64,000 bases of DNA from Flammeovirgaceae bacterium SG7u.111 (GTDB taxonomy: Bacteria > Bacteroidota > Bacteroidia > Cytophagales > Flammeovirgaceae). The translations under genes were made by a program, and so were the position numbers. A model generated the notes under the pieces. The model had not been told where the DNA came from. It saw only the letters and a program-made list of their open reading frames with translations, and did no database searches. Below, piece by piece: positions 46,196 to 55,180 of the stretch. The number at the start of each line of letters is the position of its first letter. Position 1 is the first letter of the stretch. The DNA is taken from assembly GCA_034044135.1 (NCBI GenBank), contig CP139021.1:2619635-2683634 (forward strand), given 5' to 3'.

Positions 46196-47509
46196 ATGAA
46201 CACCTCAATATATTTAGAAATGCAAAAACAAGTAGATGCAAAAAAAATAAATAATGATTTTAACAAAGAGGATGTCATAAAAAAAAAGAAGTTAAAGAAA
46301 AAAAATAGCATAATAAGAAATGGCCTATTTTTAATAATTTGGACTTATATAGCTTTAAGGGTTTTTATTGGAGATTTAGAGATGTTTTATATTCTAAACT
46401 ATTCGAGAGAAAGTTTTATTCAGCATGCTATTTTGCGAAACTTATTTTTTACTACCATAGTATTTGTTTATTGGAACATTGTTGGCAATAAAAAATTCTG
46501 GAAGAATATTGGTCTCTTTTTCCTTTTTCCATTTTACCCTTTCTTATTAAACTCTTTAGTTTTTCTTTATTATGCTACTATTTATTATCCAATAGAAATA
46601 CTTTTTAGATTAGGTTTTAATTCATTTATATATAGTTATTTAGACTTAATTATAGGTTCAATTATAAATTTCAAAAATAAAGTCATATCAGCAGTTATGT
46701 TTACTGCATCAGTTTATTTCATTTATATTGGTAATGAGTACATGTTAATAATTGCCATTGTTTTTCTTTTTTTATTATTGTTTGGTCATCTTAATAACAG
46801 GTTTAAAGAGGTATTTACACCCTTTAATATCCTTAGACTACCAATAGATTTAATGCCAAGTTCTGAAGATGAACTAGATGATATTGTCAATAATACCTTT
46901 GAAGAAAAAGCAAATAGAAAAGACAAAAAGCGACATACAGATGGTTTGAAGTTCAAACTTGAAGACCATATATTGATGCATGAATTTATCAATATTGTTA
47001 ATGCAAAAATCAAAAGCATCTTACAACAAAGGACTTATGCTAAATCATTTCTTTGGAAAGCTCTTTTTAGTTTTTTCTATTCTATATTGATTGTTGCAAT
47101 CATAAACTTTGCACTTTATAAATTTAGTACAGACAATTTTAAACTAGAAACTAATCCTACATTTTTTAATTTTTTTTATTATTCCGTATATAGTGTATTT
47201 CCAAATGGTACTGACATCATCGCCCAATCAATTTATGCCAAATCTCTTCAAATCATTGGAGTATTTGTCGGTGTTGTAATACAAATAATAATACTTGCCA
47301 TATCTTTCACTATTAGTACTGAGAAATACAAAGAAAGCTACTCATTAATAAGTGCTTATTCTGAAAAGTATTCAAATAAGCATAAAGAAAAAATACTCAA
47401 AAAATACGGTTTAGATTCAATTTCCTCTGCGATTTTATCTTTAGAAACGGAAGGAAAAGATGTAAAAAATCAACTGAGGATCTTTAAAAAGTTATTTGGC
47501 ATTAAATGA
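46196..47509 (+). CDS. Multi-pass membrane protein with channel-like pore segment, unknown
   Basis: 437 residues from the ATG at 46196; a TTG at 46133 is a less likely start. A very lysine-rich N-terminus precedes several membrane helices between residues ~45 and 215. A charged cytoplasmic stretch of ~100 residues follows, then a helix-loop-helix (WKALFSFFYSILIVAIINFA, FFYYSVYSVFPNGTD, IIGVFVGVVIQIIILAIS) resembling a two-helix ion-channel pore module. The canonical K+ filter TVGYG is replaced, so selectivity is unknown. Strongly AT-rich compared with rapA, suggesting transfer. A small-ion channel is inference. Confidence 0.6.
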   Translation: MNTSIYLEMQKQVDAKKINNDFNKEDVIKKKKLKKKNSIIRNGLFLIIWTYIALRVFIGDLEMFYILNYSRESFIQHAILRNLFFTTIVFVYWNIVGNKKFWKNIGLFFLFPFYPFLLNSLVFLYYATIYYPIEILFRLGFNSFIYSYLDLIIGSIINFKNKVISAVMFTASVYFIYIGNEYMLIIAIVFLFLLLFGHLNNRFKEVFTPFNILRLPIDLMPSSEDELDDIVNNTFEEKANRKDKKRHTDGLKFKLEDHILMHEFINIVNAKIKSILQQRTYAKSFLWKALFSFFYSILIVAIINFALYKFSTDNFKLETNPTFFNFFYYSVYSVFPNGTDIIAQSIYAKSLQIIGVFVGVVIQIIILAISFTISTEKYKESYSLISAYSEKYSNKHKEKILKKYGLDSISSAILSLETEGKDVKNQLRIFKKLFGIK

Positions 47510-47755
47510 TCCGTCTGGTCTGAGCTTGCGCGCGGATCTTAGCGGCATTGGTTTAAGTTAGCTTAATATGCCTACTACTTTTTCTCCAAAGTAATTCTAT
47601 TCAAATGCTGTTTGTCTGCCATTTTTCTACTATTTGGTCTCTATCAAATATAACTAAAATCAGAAACACTCTTCAAAAGTTTAGGTGTAGTGTTGGGAAA
47701 ACAGTATCTGATTGCCTGCATCCGTAGCAATGGCGAAATAGGAAATAGCCCTCCC

Positions 47756-47930
47756 TCACACCGAAGCTGCCTGCTCCCTAGTCAGCTTTTTCATTACCTG
47801 CTGGTTGACTAGTAGGGAAATAATCCCCCCCGAGTGCATAGGTATTGCCAAGGCAAGAAATTCGATCCGGCTGCCTATGCCAAAAGCGGCAACGGCAAAG
47901 TCCCCATAGCTGGCAAGCAACCCGGTGATG
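47756..47930 (-). pseudogene. Fragment of a MATE-family efflux transporter
   Basis: Read leftwards from 47930, the frame gives ITGLLASYGDFAVAAFGIGS and then RIEFLALAIP, which is the conserved G..AVAAfGIgsRiE segment of MATE (NorM/DinF) pumps, continuing to a stop at 47756-47758. Only ~57 residues remain, without start or flanking helices. The gene is a deletion remnant. The match is specific but short. Confidence 0.65.
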
Positions 47931-47997
47931 ACCCTCTATCATAGGATTTTTAATCCGACTAATTGTTACCTCTACTATGTTCAAATTAAAAATTTTA

Positions 47998-48038
47998 CGA
48001 TCCGCTCTTCGCAATTTGTAATTGCGAAGAGCGGATCG
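47998..48038. repeat. Perfect 19-bp palindrome
   Basis: 47998-48016 (CGATCCGCTCTTCGCAATT) pairs exactly with 48020-48038 around a 3-base loop. No T-run follows the plus-strand side. It shares the GAAGAGCGGA motif with the hairpin at 45996-46018, so both may belong to one dispersed family. Confidence 0.7.
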
Positions 48039-48222
48039 TTACTTTTCACTGATATCATATGAACGCAGAAACCGAGTATCGGTGTTAATTTTCAGGATTC
48101 ATCTCTCCCTATTTTTTTTAACCCTATACCCTCGTTATATTCGGTTGCAAATGCTACGATAGGGTTTTGAGATCGCTAACCCCGAAAAATAGCGTGACAG
48201 TCAAAAAGAAGACATATAAGGT

Positions 48223-48645
48223 ATGCACCAAGGAGTTGGGTTACTAATCGGAAATAAAGAACGGGAACTGTTTTTTATACAAAAAAAGGATGCAGGATAT
48301 CAGTTACCTAAATGGGTAGGTGCGTATGCATTTTGGGGTGGTAAAATCGAAGAGAATGATCCTTCCCCTTTTGATGCCTTATTGAGGGAATTGAGCGAGG
48401 AAATTGTTGTTGACTTGGACAAAAATAAAATACAGTTTGTCAACCAGTTTTTAGTGCAAAGTGACAAGGAATATTCCTTTCATTTATATGAATTATTGCT
48501 TACCGATGAAGAACTAACATCCCTAAGCACGGCTACCATTCTTGAAGGAGAGTGCGAGTTGGTCTCCAAAAAGAACTTACTTCAAAAACCTTGGATATGG
48601 GGACTCGAAAAGGTGATAGATGCATACTTCAGCACACATGTTTGA
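48223..48645 (+). CDS. Nudix hydrolase
   Basis: 140 residues, the size of a minimal Nudix domain. FWGGKIEENDPSPFDALLRE followed by LSEEIVVDL corresponds to the Nudix box (consensus Gx5Ex7REUxEExGU), with the REUxEE core as RELSEE; the spacing before it is slightly expanded and the terminal Gly is absent. These enzymes hydrolyse nucleoside diphosphates linked to another moiety, using Mg2+. The substrate is unknown. No operon partner. Confidence 0.82.
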   Translation: MHQGVGLLIGNKERELFFIQKKDAGYQLPKWVGAYAFWGGKIEENDPSPFDALLRELSEEIVVDLDKNKIQFVNQFLVQSDKEYSFHLYELLLTDEELTSLSTATILEGECELVSKKNLLQKPWIWGLEKVIDAYFSTHV

Positions 48646-49579
48646 CATGTTGCTCACCTGCAAGTATTATCACCACTATATTTAATTTCCTTTTCTCCTC
48701 ATTTTTGCAAACCCATGGCAGTATTAATGTAAAACCTGTCAACTTTTCTTAGGACGCATCAACATTGCTAAAAATCAGTGGTGGATCAAGGCTTTTTGCC
48801 CTTACATCAAGACATATTGCTGGTACAATATGAAATATTTATCTTACAGAAAACTTATTGGCGGTACAATAGGACTTATCAATGGTGTTTTACAGGGGTT
48901 AAAACAGCTATGGTGTACCATCCCATTAAAAACAGGACTATAACTGGTGGTTTTTTCTATAATACTTCTCCTTACATCAAAATAGAATCCTGATCTGATT
49001 GGAAGGTATTTTATTGGATTCGTTAATGAAACAATAACATCCTTGCCATTGGTCATTAGTCTAATTTTTGAGAAATGCTGAATTTCAGCTATTTAATCTA
49101 TTGACTTCAAAGCTAATTGCAAGATAGAATCCTTTCCGAGTTGTATAATTTCTTCTACTTCCTTATTCATTTTAATATCTTGAGAATAGCAAGTGGTGCA
49201 GCTTAATAGTAAATAAAACGGGACGAACTTATGGGTTGAGTTCTTCTTTTTGTGTTATGAAGAAAAAAGCACGGAATAAATGTATGGATAATTTTGTTTG
49301 GAGGAGTGAATTTGCCTTTATGCTTTAGTTTCCATCCGCTGAGGAGTGGCATATATTTCTATAACAACTCTGGGTGCAGGACTAAAAATACTTAGGGATT
49401 AGAGAACGGCAAATGAAACAATTGCATGGCTTGCCTTGTTGATCAAACAACACGAACCTCGATCTTCTGATGTACCTGTCAGATGGAGGATCCTACCACC
49501 ACCTTCCTTATAGTGACCATCGCACCTTTTTTATATTTTGGGCATACGTGCTGCCTTGCGTTACATTTACAACTGAGCT
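48646..49579. other. 930-base region with a degenerate repeat, no gene seen
   Basis: Contains repeat copy 48761-48818 and, up to about 48900, further pieces related to the array at 50482-50660 (for instance GACTTATCAATGG). Short frames here look like products of the repeats. The remainder to the mscS start shows nothing recognisable. Confidence 0.5.
48761..48818 (+). repeat. 58-bp direct repeat, left of mscS
   Basis: Aligns without gaps to 50482-50539 with only a handful of differences; the core CTAAAAATCAGTGGTG is nearly identical in both. Confidence 0.75.
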
Positions 49580-50437
49580 ATGACCGAACTTATAGAATCC
49601 TTTTTTACAGATGCGTTCTATTCCGTCTTTGGACAGATCATTTTGCTGATAGTACTGGTCTTGTTAATCAATAAAATCATCAAGTTTTTCTTGAATAGGT
49701 TTATTGATAAGATGGCGAATACCAGTAGCAAGACTAAGATGAAGTTTGTAGGGAATACGGTAGATTTCCTTACATTTTCTGTCTTGATCATTGGGGTGAT
49801 TTATTCTATTCCCAGCTTGCGATCCTTGGCAGTAGGCTTATTTGCTGGAGCCAGTATCTTTGCTGCCTTTTTGGGCTTTGCTTCCCAAAAAGCTTTCTCC
49901 GATGTAATCAGCGGCGTGTTTATCATTATTTTTAAACCCTTTAGGGTAGATGACATCGTGAAGATTAACGGTGAGATAGGGGCAGTGGAAGACATCACCC
50001 TGCGCCATACGGTAATAAAAGGACTGGAAAACAAACGGCATATTTACCCGAACTCATGGATCACCTCCGAGCCCATTATCAACTGGACTATTGTAGACCC
50101 TCGGGTAAACAAGTTTATGTTTATTAGCATCAGTTACGATTCGGACATTGCCACGGCTGAGCGGATAATCATAGAAGAAGTAATGAAGCATCCGAGTTTG
50201 CTGGACTTCAGGAACAAGCAAGAGAAAGCCGAGGGAGTTCCTTTGGTGAAGGTGGAAGTCTTGAGCTTCGATAATTTTGTGATCAACTTTCGTGTACCCC
50301 TGTGGGCGAAAGATTTGCCAGATGGGATGGGGATGATGTTTGATGTGCAGCGCGCCATCCAAGAGCGGTTCAAAGAGGAAAGCAGCGTGGAACTCGCCAA
50401 GCCTTCACAAAAAGTCTACCTTACGGAAGATAAGTAA
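49580..50437 (+). CDS. Small-conductance mechanosensitive channel (MscS family)
   Basis: 285 residues, E. coli MscS size. Three N-terminal membrane helices; the pore helix TM3 carries the Ala/Gly-rich packing pattern (LAVGLFAGASIFAAFLGFAS), followed by the beta domain with FKPFRVDDIVKINGEIGAVE and the motif YPNSWITSEPIINWT. The C-terminal alpha/beta domain is present. It releases solutes during hypo-osmotic shock. Direct repeats lie on both sides of the gene. Confidence 0.93.
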   Translation: MTELIESFFTDAFYSVFGQIILLIVLVLLINKIIKFFLNRFIDKMANTSSKTKMKFVGNTVDFLTFSVLIIGVIYSIPSLRSLAVGLFAGASIFAAFLGFASQKAFSDVISGVFIIIFKPFRVDDIVKINGEIGAVEDITLRHTVIKGLENKRHIYPNSWITSEPIINWTIVDPRVNKFMFISISYDSDIATAERIIIEEVMKHPSLLDFRNKQEKAEGVPLVKVEVLSFDNFVINFRVPLWAKDLPDGMGMMFDVQRAIQERFKEESSVELAKPSQKVYLTEDK

Positions 50438-50481
50438 GTGGTTGATTGATACAGTTGGCTGAACAGACCCTTCACCCCAGA

Positions 50482-50660
50482 AACATCACTAAAAATCAGT
50501 GGTGAATCAAGGCTTTTTGCCAGTTACCAACGACATATTTCTCGGGATATAGGATTTATCGATGGGGAAATATGAAAAATCAGTGGTTCCCAAAGACTTA
50601 TTTCCCGGGAGATATGACTTATCAATGGGGAAATAAGACTTATCAAAGGTAAACAAACAC
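50482..50660 (+). repeat. 58-bp direct repeat (right copy) continuing into a degenerate tandem array
   Basis: 50482-50539 matches 48761-48818. After it, short units such as GACTTATCAATGGGGAAATA recur three times with variation, up to about 50660. An antisense frame across this array translates into imperfect FPIDKSY repeats, judged not to be a gene. Confidence 0.65.
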
Positions 50661-50911
50661 TTGTTTTCAATAATTAGCCTCTTTTTTAAGGTGATTTTCT
50701 TTATTTCTGAAGCGTATAGCCAATAATTTGCCAAGTTGGGTGTCTCTTTCTACCTTTTAGTAGATTTGCTTTCTCACAAATAATCTTTATACTTGTCACA
50801 TCAAACAGAAATGCTTGAACAAAAACAAATACAACCTATTAGTTTATAAATCACTGGTAATCACACAGGTTTTGTTTTTTAGATAGCACTAGTGCTTAAC
50901 AGATACTAAAA

Positions 50912-50995
50912 ATGAATCAATTTTCCTTTATGTGCTGCCCATCATCTGCTGCTTGCAACATTACTTGTTGTATGCGCTGCTGTTGTGGTAGGTAA
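50912..50995 (+). CDS. Cysteine-rich mini-ORF (27 aa), possible leader peptide
   Basis: ATG at 50912, stop TAA at 50993-50995. Eight of 27 residues are Cys, including pairs at 8-9 and 19-20 and a triplet at 23-25, and it ends in CCMRCCCGR. A strong intrinsic terminator begins 41 bases after the stop, so the transcript is short. The layout resembles cysteine-rich leader peptides whose translation adjusts downstream expression; the next gene is korA, 328 bases away. Alternatively it is a free metal-binding peptide. Translation is unproven. Confidence 0.45.
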   Translation: MNQFSFMCCPSSAACNITCCMRCCCGR

Positions 50996-51035
50996 AAGGA
51001 AATTTAAGATAATAACTCGGCGCAATGCTGAAATC

Positions 51036-51067
51036 AAAGCCTTTTCTACCTCAGAAAAGGCTTTTTT
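51036..51067 (+). terminator. Intrinsic terminator after the cysteine-rich mini-ORF
   Basis: AAAGCCTTTTCT (51036-51047) pairs exactly with 51053-51064, 5-base loop, followed by further T. It is strong and sits within the region upstream of korA, so it could be an attenuator. Confidence 0.85.
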
Positions 51068-51322
51068 GTTTTCTTTCTGTTCCACTCCAAACCCCTTTTT
51101 TCCATGTTCCATTATTGTTGTTGTAAGTAAACCTTTGCTCTAGAAGCAAACCTGTGAAGAACTAGGAGTTCTTCCAAAGCTAGAAGCTATGAATGTTGTT
51201 TGGTTTTTCGTAAATTGAAAAGCAACAACACATGCTTCTGAACCAATTCATTTCACAGCAACTCCTGCGAGAAATCTGCCAGGGGATGTTGGACGTATTC
51301 ACCTAAAAATCTAAAACCTAAT

Positions 51323-53191
51323 ATGACCAATTCAACCGAGACCAAGAAAGAAGTTGTGATCTTGTTTGCCGGAGATTCTGGCGATGGGATTCAGCTCACC
51401 GGAGGGCAATTCAGCGAAACCACTGGGCTATATGGCAACGACATTAGCACCTTCCCAAGTTTCCCCGCCGAAATCCGAGCACCTCGGGGCACGCTAGCGG
51501 GCGTATCTGGCTTTCAGCTAAAGTTTGGAAGTGTGGAGATTTTCACCCCAGGCGATAAATATGACGTGTTGGTAGCGATGAACGCCGCTGCTCTCAAAGT
51601 CAATTTGGAAAACCTGAAAACAGGCGGGCTTATCATAGCCAACACCGACGGCTTCGACAAAAAGAACCTCACCTTGGCAAAGTATGTGGATGGGGAAAAT
51701 CCCTTGGAAAACCATTCGCTCGATCAATACACGGTGCATAAAATAGACGTGACCAAGCTGACCCGCAATGCACTGAAAGGTTCGGGCTTGGGCATAAAAG
51801 AGACCGACCGAAGTAAAAATATGTTTGTGTTGGGCTACATCTATTGGATGTATAACAGAGCATTGGACAATACCATCGCTTTCATTAACGAGAAGTTCAA
51901 AAAGAATGAACAGCTGCGAGATGCGAATATAAAAGTACTGAAAACGGGCTATCATTTTGGAGATACGAGCGAGGCGTTTACCTCCCGCTTCCAAGTAGAG
52001 CCGGCTCCTATGCCCAAAGGGGTTTATCGGAACATAAAAGGAAATGAGGCGACTGCTATCGGGTTGATAGCTGGGGCAAAGAAAGCAGGGCTAAACCTGT
52101 TTTATGGAAGTTATCCCATCACCCCGGCTTCCGATGTGCTACATTTTCTTTCCAAGTACAAAAACTTCCATGTGAAGACCTTTCAAGCCGAAGACGAAAT
52201 AGCAGCTATCTGCTCAGCCATTGGTGCATCGTACGGAGGCGCATTGGGCGTAACGGCTTCTTCTGGACCGGGAATAGCTCTCAAAGGGGAAGCCATTGGT
52301 CTGGCGACTATCTTGGAACTGCCTTTGGTGATCTGCAATGTGCAGCGAGGCGGCCCTTCTACGGGCTTGCCTACCAAAACTGAGCAGGCAGATTTGTTCC
52401 AAGCCGTTTACGGAAGAAATGGGGAAGCGCCTATTCCTGTATTGGCAGCCTCGTCTCCTTCCGATTGCTTCGAGGTAGCTTTTGAGGCTTGCCGAATTGC
52501 GGTAGAGCACATGACCCCCGTTTTCATCCTTACCGATGGGTACATTGCCAACGGGGCTGAGCCTTGGAGGTTCCCAACTTCTAAGGACTTGAAAGCCATT
52601 GATCCAAAAATGGTAACAGATAAGAGCAAAGATGCTGAGGGAAAATACTTGCCTTATAAGCGGGACGAAAAACTGGTGAGAGAATGGGCTATTCCGGGCA
52701 TGAAAGGCTTTGAACACAGGATTGGGGGCTTGGAAAAAGAGCACGAAACGGGAAATGTTTCCTACGATCCTGCCAATCACGAGTTCATGATCAAACTTCG
52801 GGCAGAGAAGGTGAAAAAGATGGCGGAATATTTCCCCGAACAGCAAATAGCCATTGGCGAAAGCCAAGGAGATGTATTGGTGCTGGGCTGGGGTTCTACC
52901 TTCGGGGCTATCCAAACGGCAGTGCGGGAGTTGCGGATGGAAGGCTATTCCGTTTCCCATGCCCACTTGCGGCACGTGTTCCCTTTCCCCAAAAACTTAG
53001 GCAACATCTTGTCCCGCTTCAAAAAAGTGATTATCCCAGAAATGAACTTGGGGCAGCTCCGCCAGATGATCCGTGGGGAGTATTTAGTAGATGCGAAAGG
53101 GGTGCAAAAAGTAAAGGGCTTGCCTTTCACCGTAGATGAGATCAAAGATGCCGTGAAGGCGGAAAGCTCGCTGGAAGCAGAGGTGCATTAA
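51323..53191 (+). CDS. korA: 2-oxoacid:ferredoxin oxidoreductase, fused gamma-alpha subunit
   Basis: 622 residues. The N-terminal ~190 residues are the gamma domain (FAGDSGDGIQLTGGQFSETT, FPAEIRAPRGTLAGVSGFQL). From ~215 the alpha (pyrimidine-binding) domain follows: GNEATAIGLIAGAKKAGLNL, GSYPITPASDVLHFLSKY, TASSGPGIALKGEAIGLA, QRGGPSTGLPTKTEQADL. This fused form is typical of 2-oxoglutarate or related 2-oxoacid:ferredoxin oxidoreductases, which decarboxylate the oxoacid to acyl-CoA and reduce ferredoxin. Partner beta subunit lies 154 bases downstream. Confidence 0.93.
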   Translation: MTNSTETKKEVVILFAGDSGDGIQLTGGQFSETTGLYGNDISTFPSFPAEIRAPRGTLAGVSGFQLKFGSVEIFTPGDKYDVLVAMNAAALKVNLENLKTGGLIIANTDGFDKKNLTLAKYVDGENPLENHSLDQYTVHKIDVTKLTRNALKGSGLGIKETDRSKNMFVLGYIYWMYNRALDNTIAFINEKFKKNEQLRDANIKVLKTGYHFGDTSEAFTSRFQVEPAPMPKGVYRNIKGNEATAIGLIAGAKKAGLNLFYGSYPITPASDVLHFLSKYKNFHVKTFQAEDEIAAICSAIGASYGGALGVTASSGPGIALKGEAIGLATILELPLVICNVQRGGPSTGLPTKTEQADLFQAVYGRNGEAPIPVLAASSPSDCFEVAFEACRIAVEHMTPVFILTDGYIANGAEPWRFPTSKDLKAIDPKMVTDKSKDAEGKYLPYKRDEKLVREWAIPGMKGFEHRIGGLEKEHETGNVSYDPANHEFMIKLRAEKVKKMAEYFPEQQIAIGESQGDVLVLGWGSTFGAIQTAVRELRMEGYSVSHAHLRHVFPFPKNLGNILSRFKKVIIPEMNLGQLRQMIRGEYLVDAKGVQKVKGLPFTVDEIKDAVKAESSLEAEVH

Positions 53192-53269
53192 AGCACGAGT
53201 CATTCCGTGCTTGACACAGAATCTCCCACCGAAAAGCAAGTAAAGCTACCTTTCTAGTTTTAGGCAGGA

Positions 53270-53306
53270 GGTCCCACATCTTCGCTACGCTTCGTGCGGG
53301 GTGACA
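53270..53306. repeat. Imperfect hairpin between korA and korB
   Basis: GTCCCACATCTTCGC and GCTTCGTGCGGGGTGAC form an imperfect stem around TAC. It looks like a dispersed REP-type sequence rather than a terminator (no T-run), so korB may still be read from the korA promoter. Confidence 0.5.
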
Positions 53307-53345
53307 CTGGTATTTAACAAAATTTACTACAAAACATCAAAAAAA

Positions 53346-54374
53346 ATGACACAAAATATAGATCATAAATTAACACCGAAAGACTTTGCCACCGACCAAG
53401 ACATCCGTTGGTGCCCCGGTTGCGGCGATTATTCTATCTTGAAGCAAGTGCAGACCATTATGCCCGAAATTGGTGTGCCCAAAGAAGACATCGTGTTTAT
53501 CTCGGGGATTGGCTGTTCTTCCCGCTTTCCCTATTACATGAACACCTACGGGGTGCATAGCATCCACGGGCGTGCGCCTGCCATTGCCAGTGGGCTAAAA
53601 GCCGTGAACCCTGACCTGAGCGTCTGGGTGATTACTGGCGACGGGGACTCGCTTTCCATTGGGGGAAACCACCTTATCCATATGCTGAGGAGGAACTTTG
53701 ATATGAATGTCCTGCTCTTCAACAACGAGATTTATGGGCTTACCAAAGGGCAATACTCTCCAACGTCGCCCGAAGGGAGCATTTCAAAATCTACGCCAAT
53801 GGGCTCGGTAGACCATCCGTTCAATCCTTTGGCACTTTGCATGGGAGCGGAGGGGACATTTTTGGCAAGAACGCTAGACAGAGACCCGAAACATATGCGG
53901 GCAGTGCTTTCCGAAGCCCATCTGCACAAGGGGACTTCTATGGTGGAGATTTACCAGAACTGTAATGTCTTCAACGATGGAGCATTTTTCCCTTTTACAG
54001 AGAAAGACTCGAAGCCAGATAATGTGATTTTCTTGGAACAAGGAGAGCCGCTGGTGTTTGGCAGTGAGCGTAACAGGGGGATCAAGCTCGATGGCTTCAA
54101 GCCCGTAGTGGTCAATTTGGACGAAGGAGTTTCCAAGGACGAACTTTGGGTGCATGACAAAACGGACAAGGTCAAAGCATCTATGCTCACCCAATTGCTA
54201 GACGACCCAAGAGAGGAGGGGGCATTGCCCAGGGCTTTTGGGGTGATCTATGCCGAAGAGCGCTTCAATTATGAAGATGTGTTCAATCACCAAATAGACA
54301 AGGCAGTGGAAACCAACGGTGAAGGCGACCTCGATGCCCTGCTGGCAGGGCCAAGCATTTGGGAGATTGCTTGA
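53346..54374 (+). CDS. korB: 2-oxoacid:ferredoxin oxidoreductase beta subunit
   Basis: 342 residues from ATG 53346; an in-frame upstream ATG at 53301 lies inside the intergenic repeat and adds residues not seen in the family. IRWCPGCGDYSIL and GIGCSSRFPYYM hold Cys ligands of the Fe-S cluster; WVITGDGDSLSIGGNH is the thiamine-diphosphate motif (GDG...N, with NNEIYGLTKGQYSPTSPEG completing it). Forms the KorAB complex with the upstream gene. Confidence 0.94.
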   Translation: MTQNIDHKLTPKDFATDQDIRWCPGCGDYSILKQVQTIMPEIGVPKEDIVFISGIGCSSRFPYYMNTYGVHSIHGRAPAIASGLKAVNPDLSVWVITGDGDSLSIGGNHLIHMLRRNFDMNVLLFNNEIYGLTKGQYSPTSPEGSISKSTPMGSVDHPFNPLALCMGAEGTFLARTLDRDPKHMRAVLSEAHLHKGTSMVEIYQNCNVFNDGAFFPFTEKDSKPDNVIFLEQGEPLVFGSERNRGIKLDGFKPVVVNLDEGVSKDELWVHDKTDKVKASMLTQLLDDPREEGALPRAFGVIYAEERFNYEDVFNHQIDKAVETNGEGDLDALLAGPSIWEIA

Positions 54375-54849
54375 TCTTAAATGGTAACCCGTTTGGATAC
54401 CACAAACTTGAAAAGCCTGAAGGGCTGACATATTTATAGAAAAAAGTTAGTTGAGAAGCACAAACCCCGAAGGGGCGGTATTGTGATTATTAGCCTTAGA
54501 AGGTGTTTTTTACTTTTATATCACCCCTTCGGGGCTACGGCTAAAGGGATACATACATTTCTATAAATATCACATCCCTTCGGGATTAGTAAAAAAACTT
54601 GGTGGTAAGCCTGCGGGCGTCATTATAAATCATAGCCTCAAGAAGGTTTCAATAAGAGTGCTTTTTCGGAGGTGCTCTTTTTTTGGTTTCTACTGTAGCA
54701 AAGTACTATTGTGCATCTAAGAAATGTTTGTATATTTAGATATATCTCATTATTTGAGTTTCAAAGGGATTGTTGGGGGCGGCTATGATGAGAATCACGG
54801 GAATGGTATTGATATAAACGAGTTAGGGCTAATTTGAACAAAAAACTCT
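54375..54849. other. Intergenic repeats upstream of the Argonaute locus
   Basis: Several small palindromes based on CCCCTTCGGGG or CCCCGAAGGGG (54465-54475, 54524-54534) and ATCCCTTCGGGAT (54574-54586), separated by similar spacers, suggest a REP-like cluster. A weak hairpin with a T-run near 54653-54685 might end korB transcription. No gene. Confidence 0.55.
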
Positions 54850-55177
54850 GTGAACAAAAAAAAGACAATAGATAGAATTGCTGAATTAATTGCAAGATTT
54901 AGGGCTGAAGTAGAAACTTTAAATAGCCAAAACTTATACGACATAAATATTCACGCAGAAAATGTAATTATTCCGATTTTAAATTACGTTTATGGGTTAA
55001 GCTTGAAAAACGCCAATCTTGAAGAAAAAAATTATTCAGCAATAGATTTAATTGATTACGAGAATCGGGTTGCTATACAAGTAACTTCGACAGTAGGTTC
55101 AGAAAAAATAAAGCACACTCTTGAACAATATAAGAAGCATAAAGAGCGAGATGAGTTTGATTCTTTACTAGTTTACA

Positions 55178-55180
55178 TAA
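55178..55180 (+). repeat. Target-site duplication (TAA), left
   Basis: TAA immediately before the left end of the IS5-type element, repeated at 56048-56050. Confidence 0.8.

Larger units (their letters stand above)
47510..48222. other. Gene-poor region with a MATE fragment and a palindrome
   Basis: Apart from the decayed transporter piece (47756-47930, minus strand) and the palindrome at 47998-48038, no coding signal is seen. Confidence 0.55.
50438..51322. other. 885-base region with repeat array, small ORF and hairpins
   Basis: In order: the right copy of the 58-bp repeat with a degenerate array (50482-50660), the cysteine-rich mini-ORF (50912-50995), its terminator (51036-51067), and a small hairpin GAAGAACT (51156-51163) with 51167-51174 in the korA leader. 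Confidence 0.6.

Noticed and set aside
48778-48993. 71-codon frame in the gap before mscS
   Set aside because: Overlaps the dispersed repeat and shows no domain or conserved start.
50507-50734. Frame translating into FPIDKSY repeats
   Set aside because: Arises from the degenerate DNA array; no start signal, and the repeat units vary at coding and non-coding positions alike.
48646-51322. CRISPR array suggested by repeated short units
   Set aside because: The units are degenerate, unequally spaced and lack unique spacers; no cas genes are in the window.
52214-52975. 253-codon frame antisense to korA
   Set aside because: Shadow of the alpha subunit; no supporting features.
53301-53345. Upstream ATG for korB
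   Set aside because: Adds 15 residues translated from an intergenic repeat; the ATG at 53346 matches the family start.
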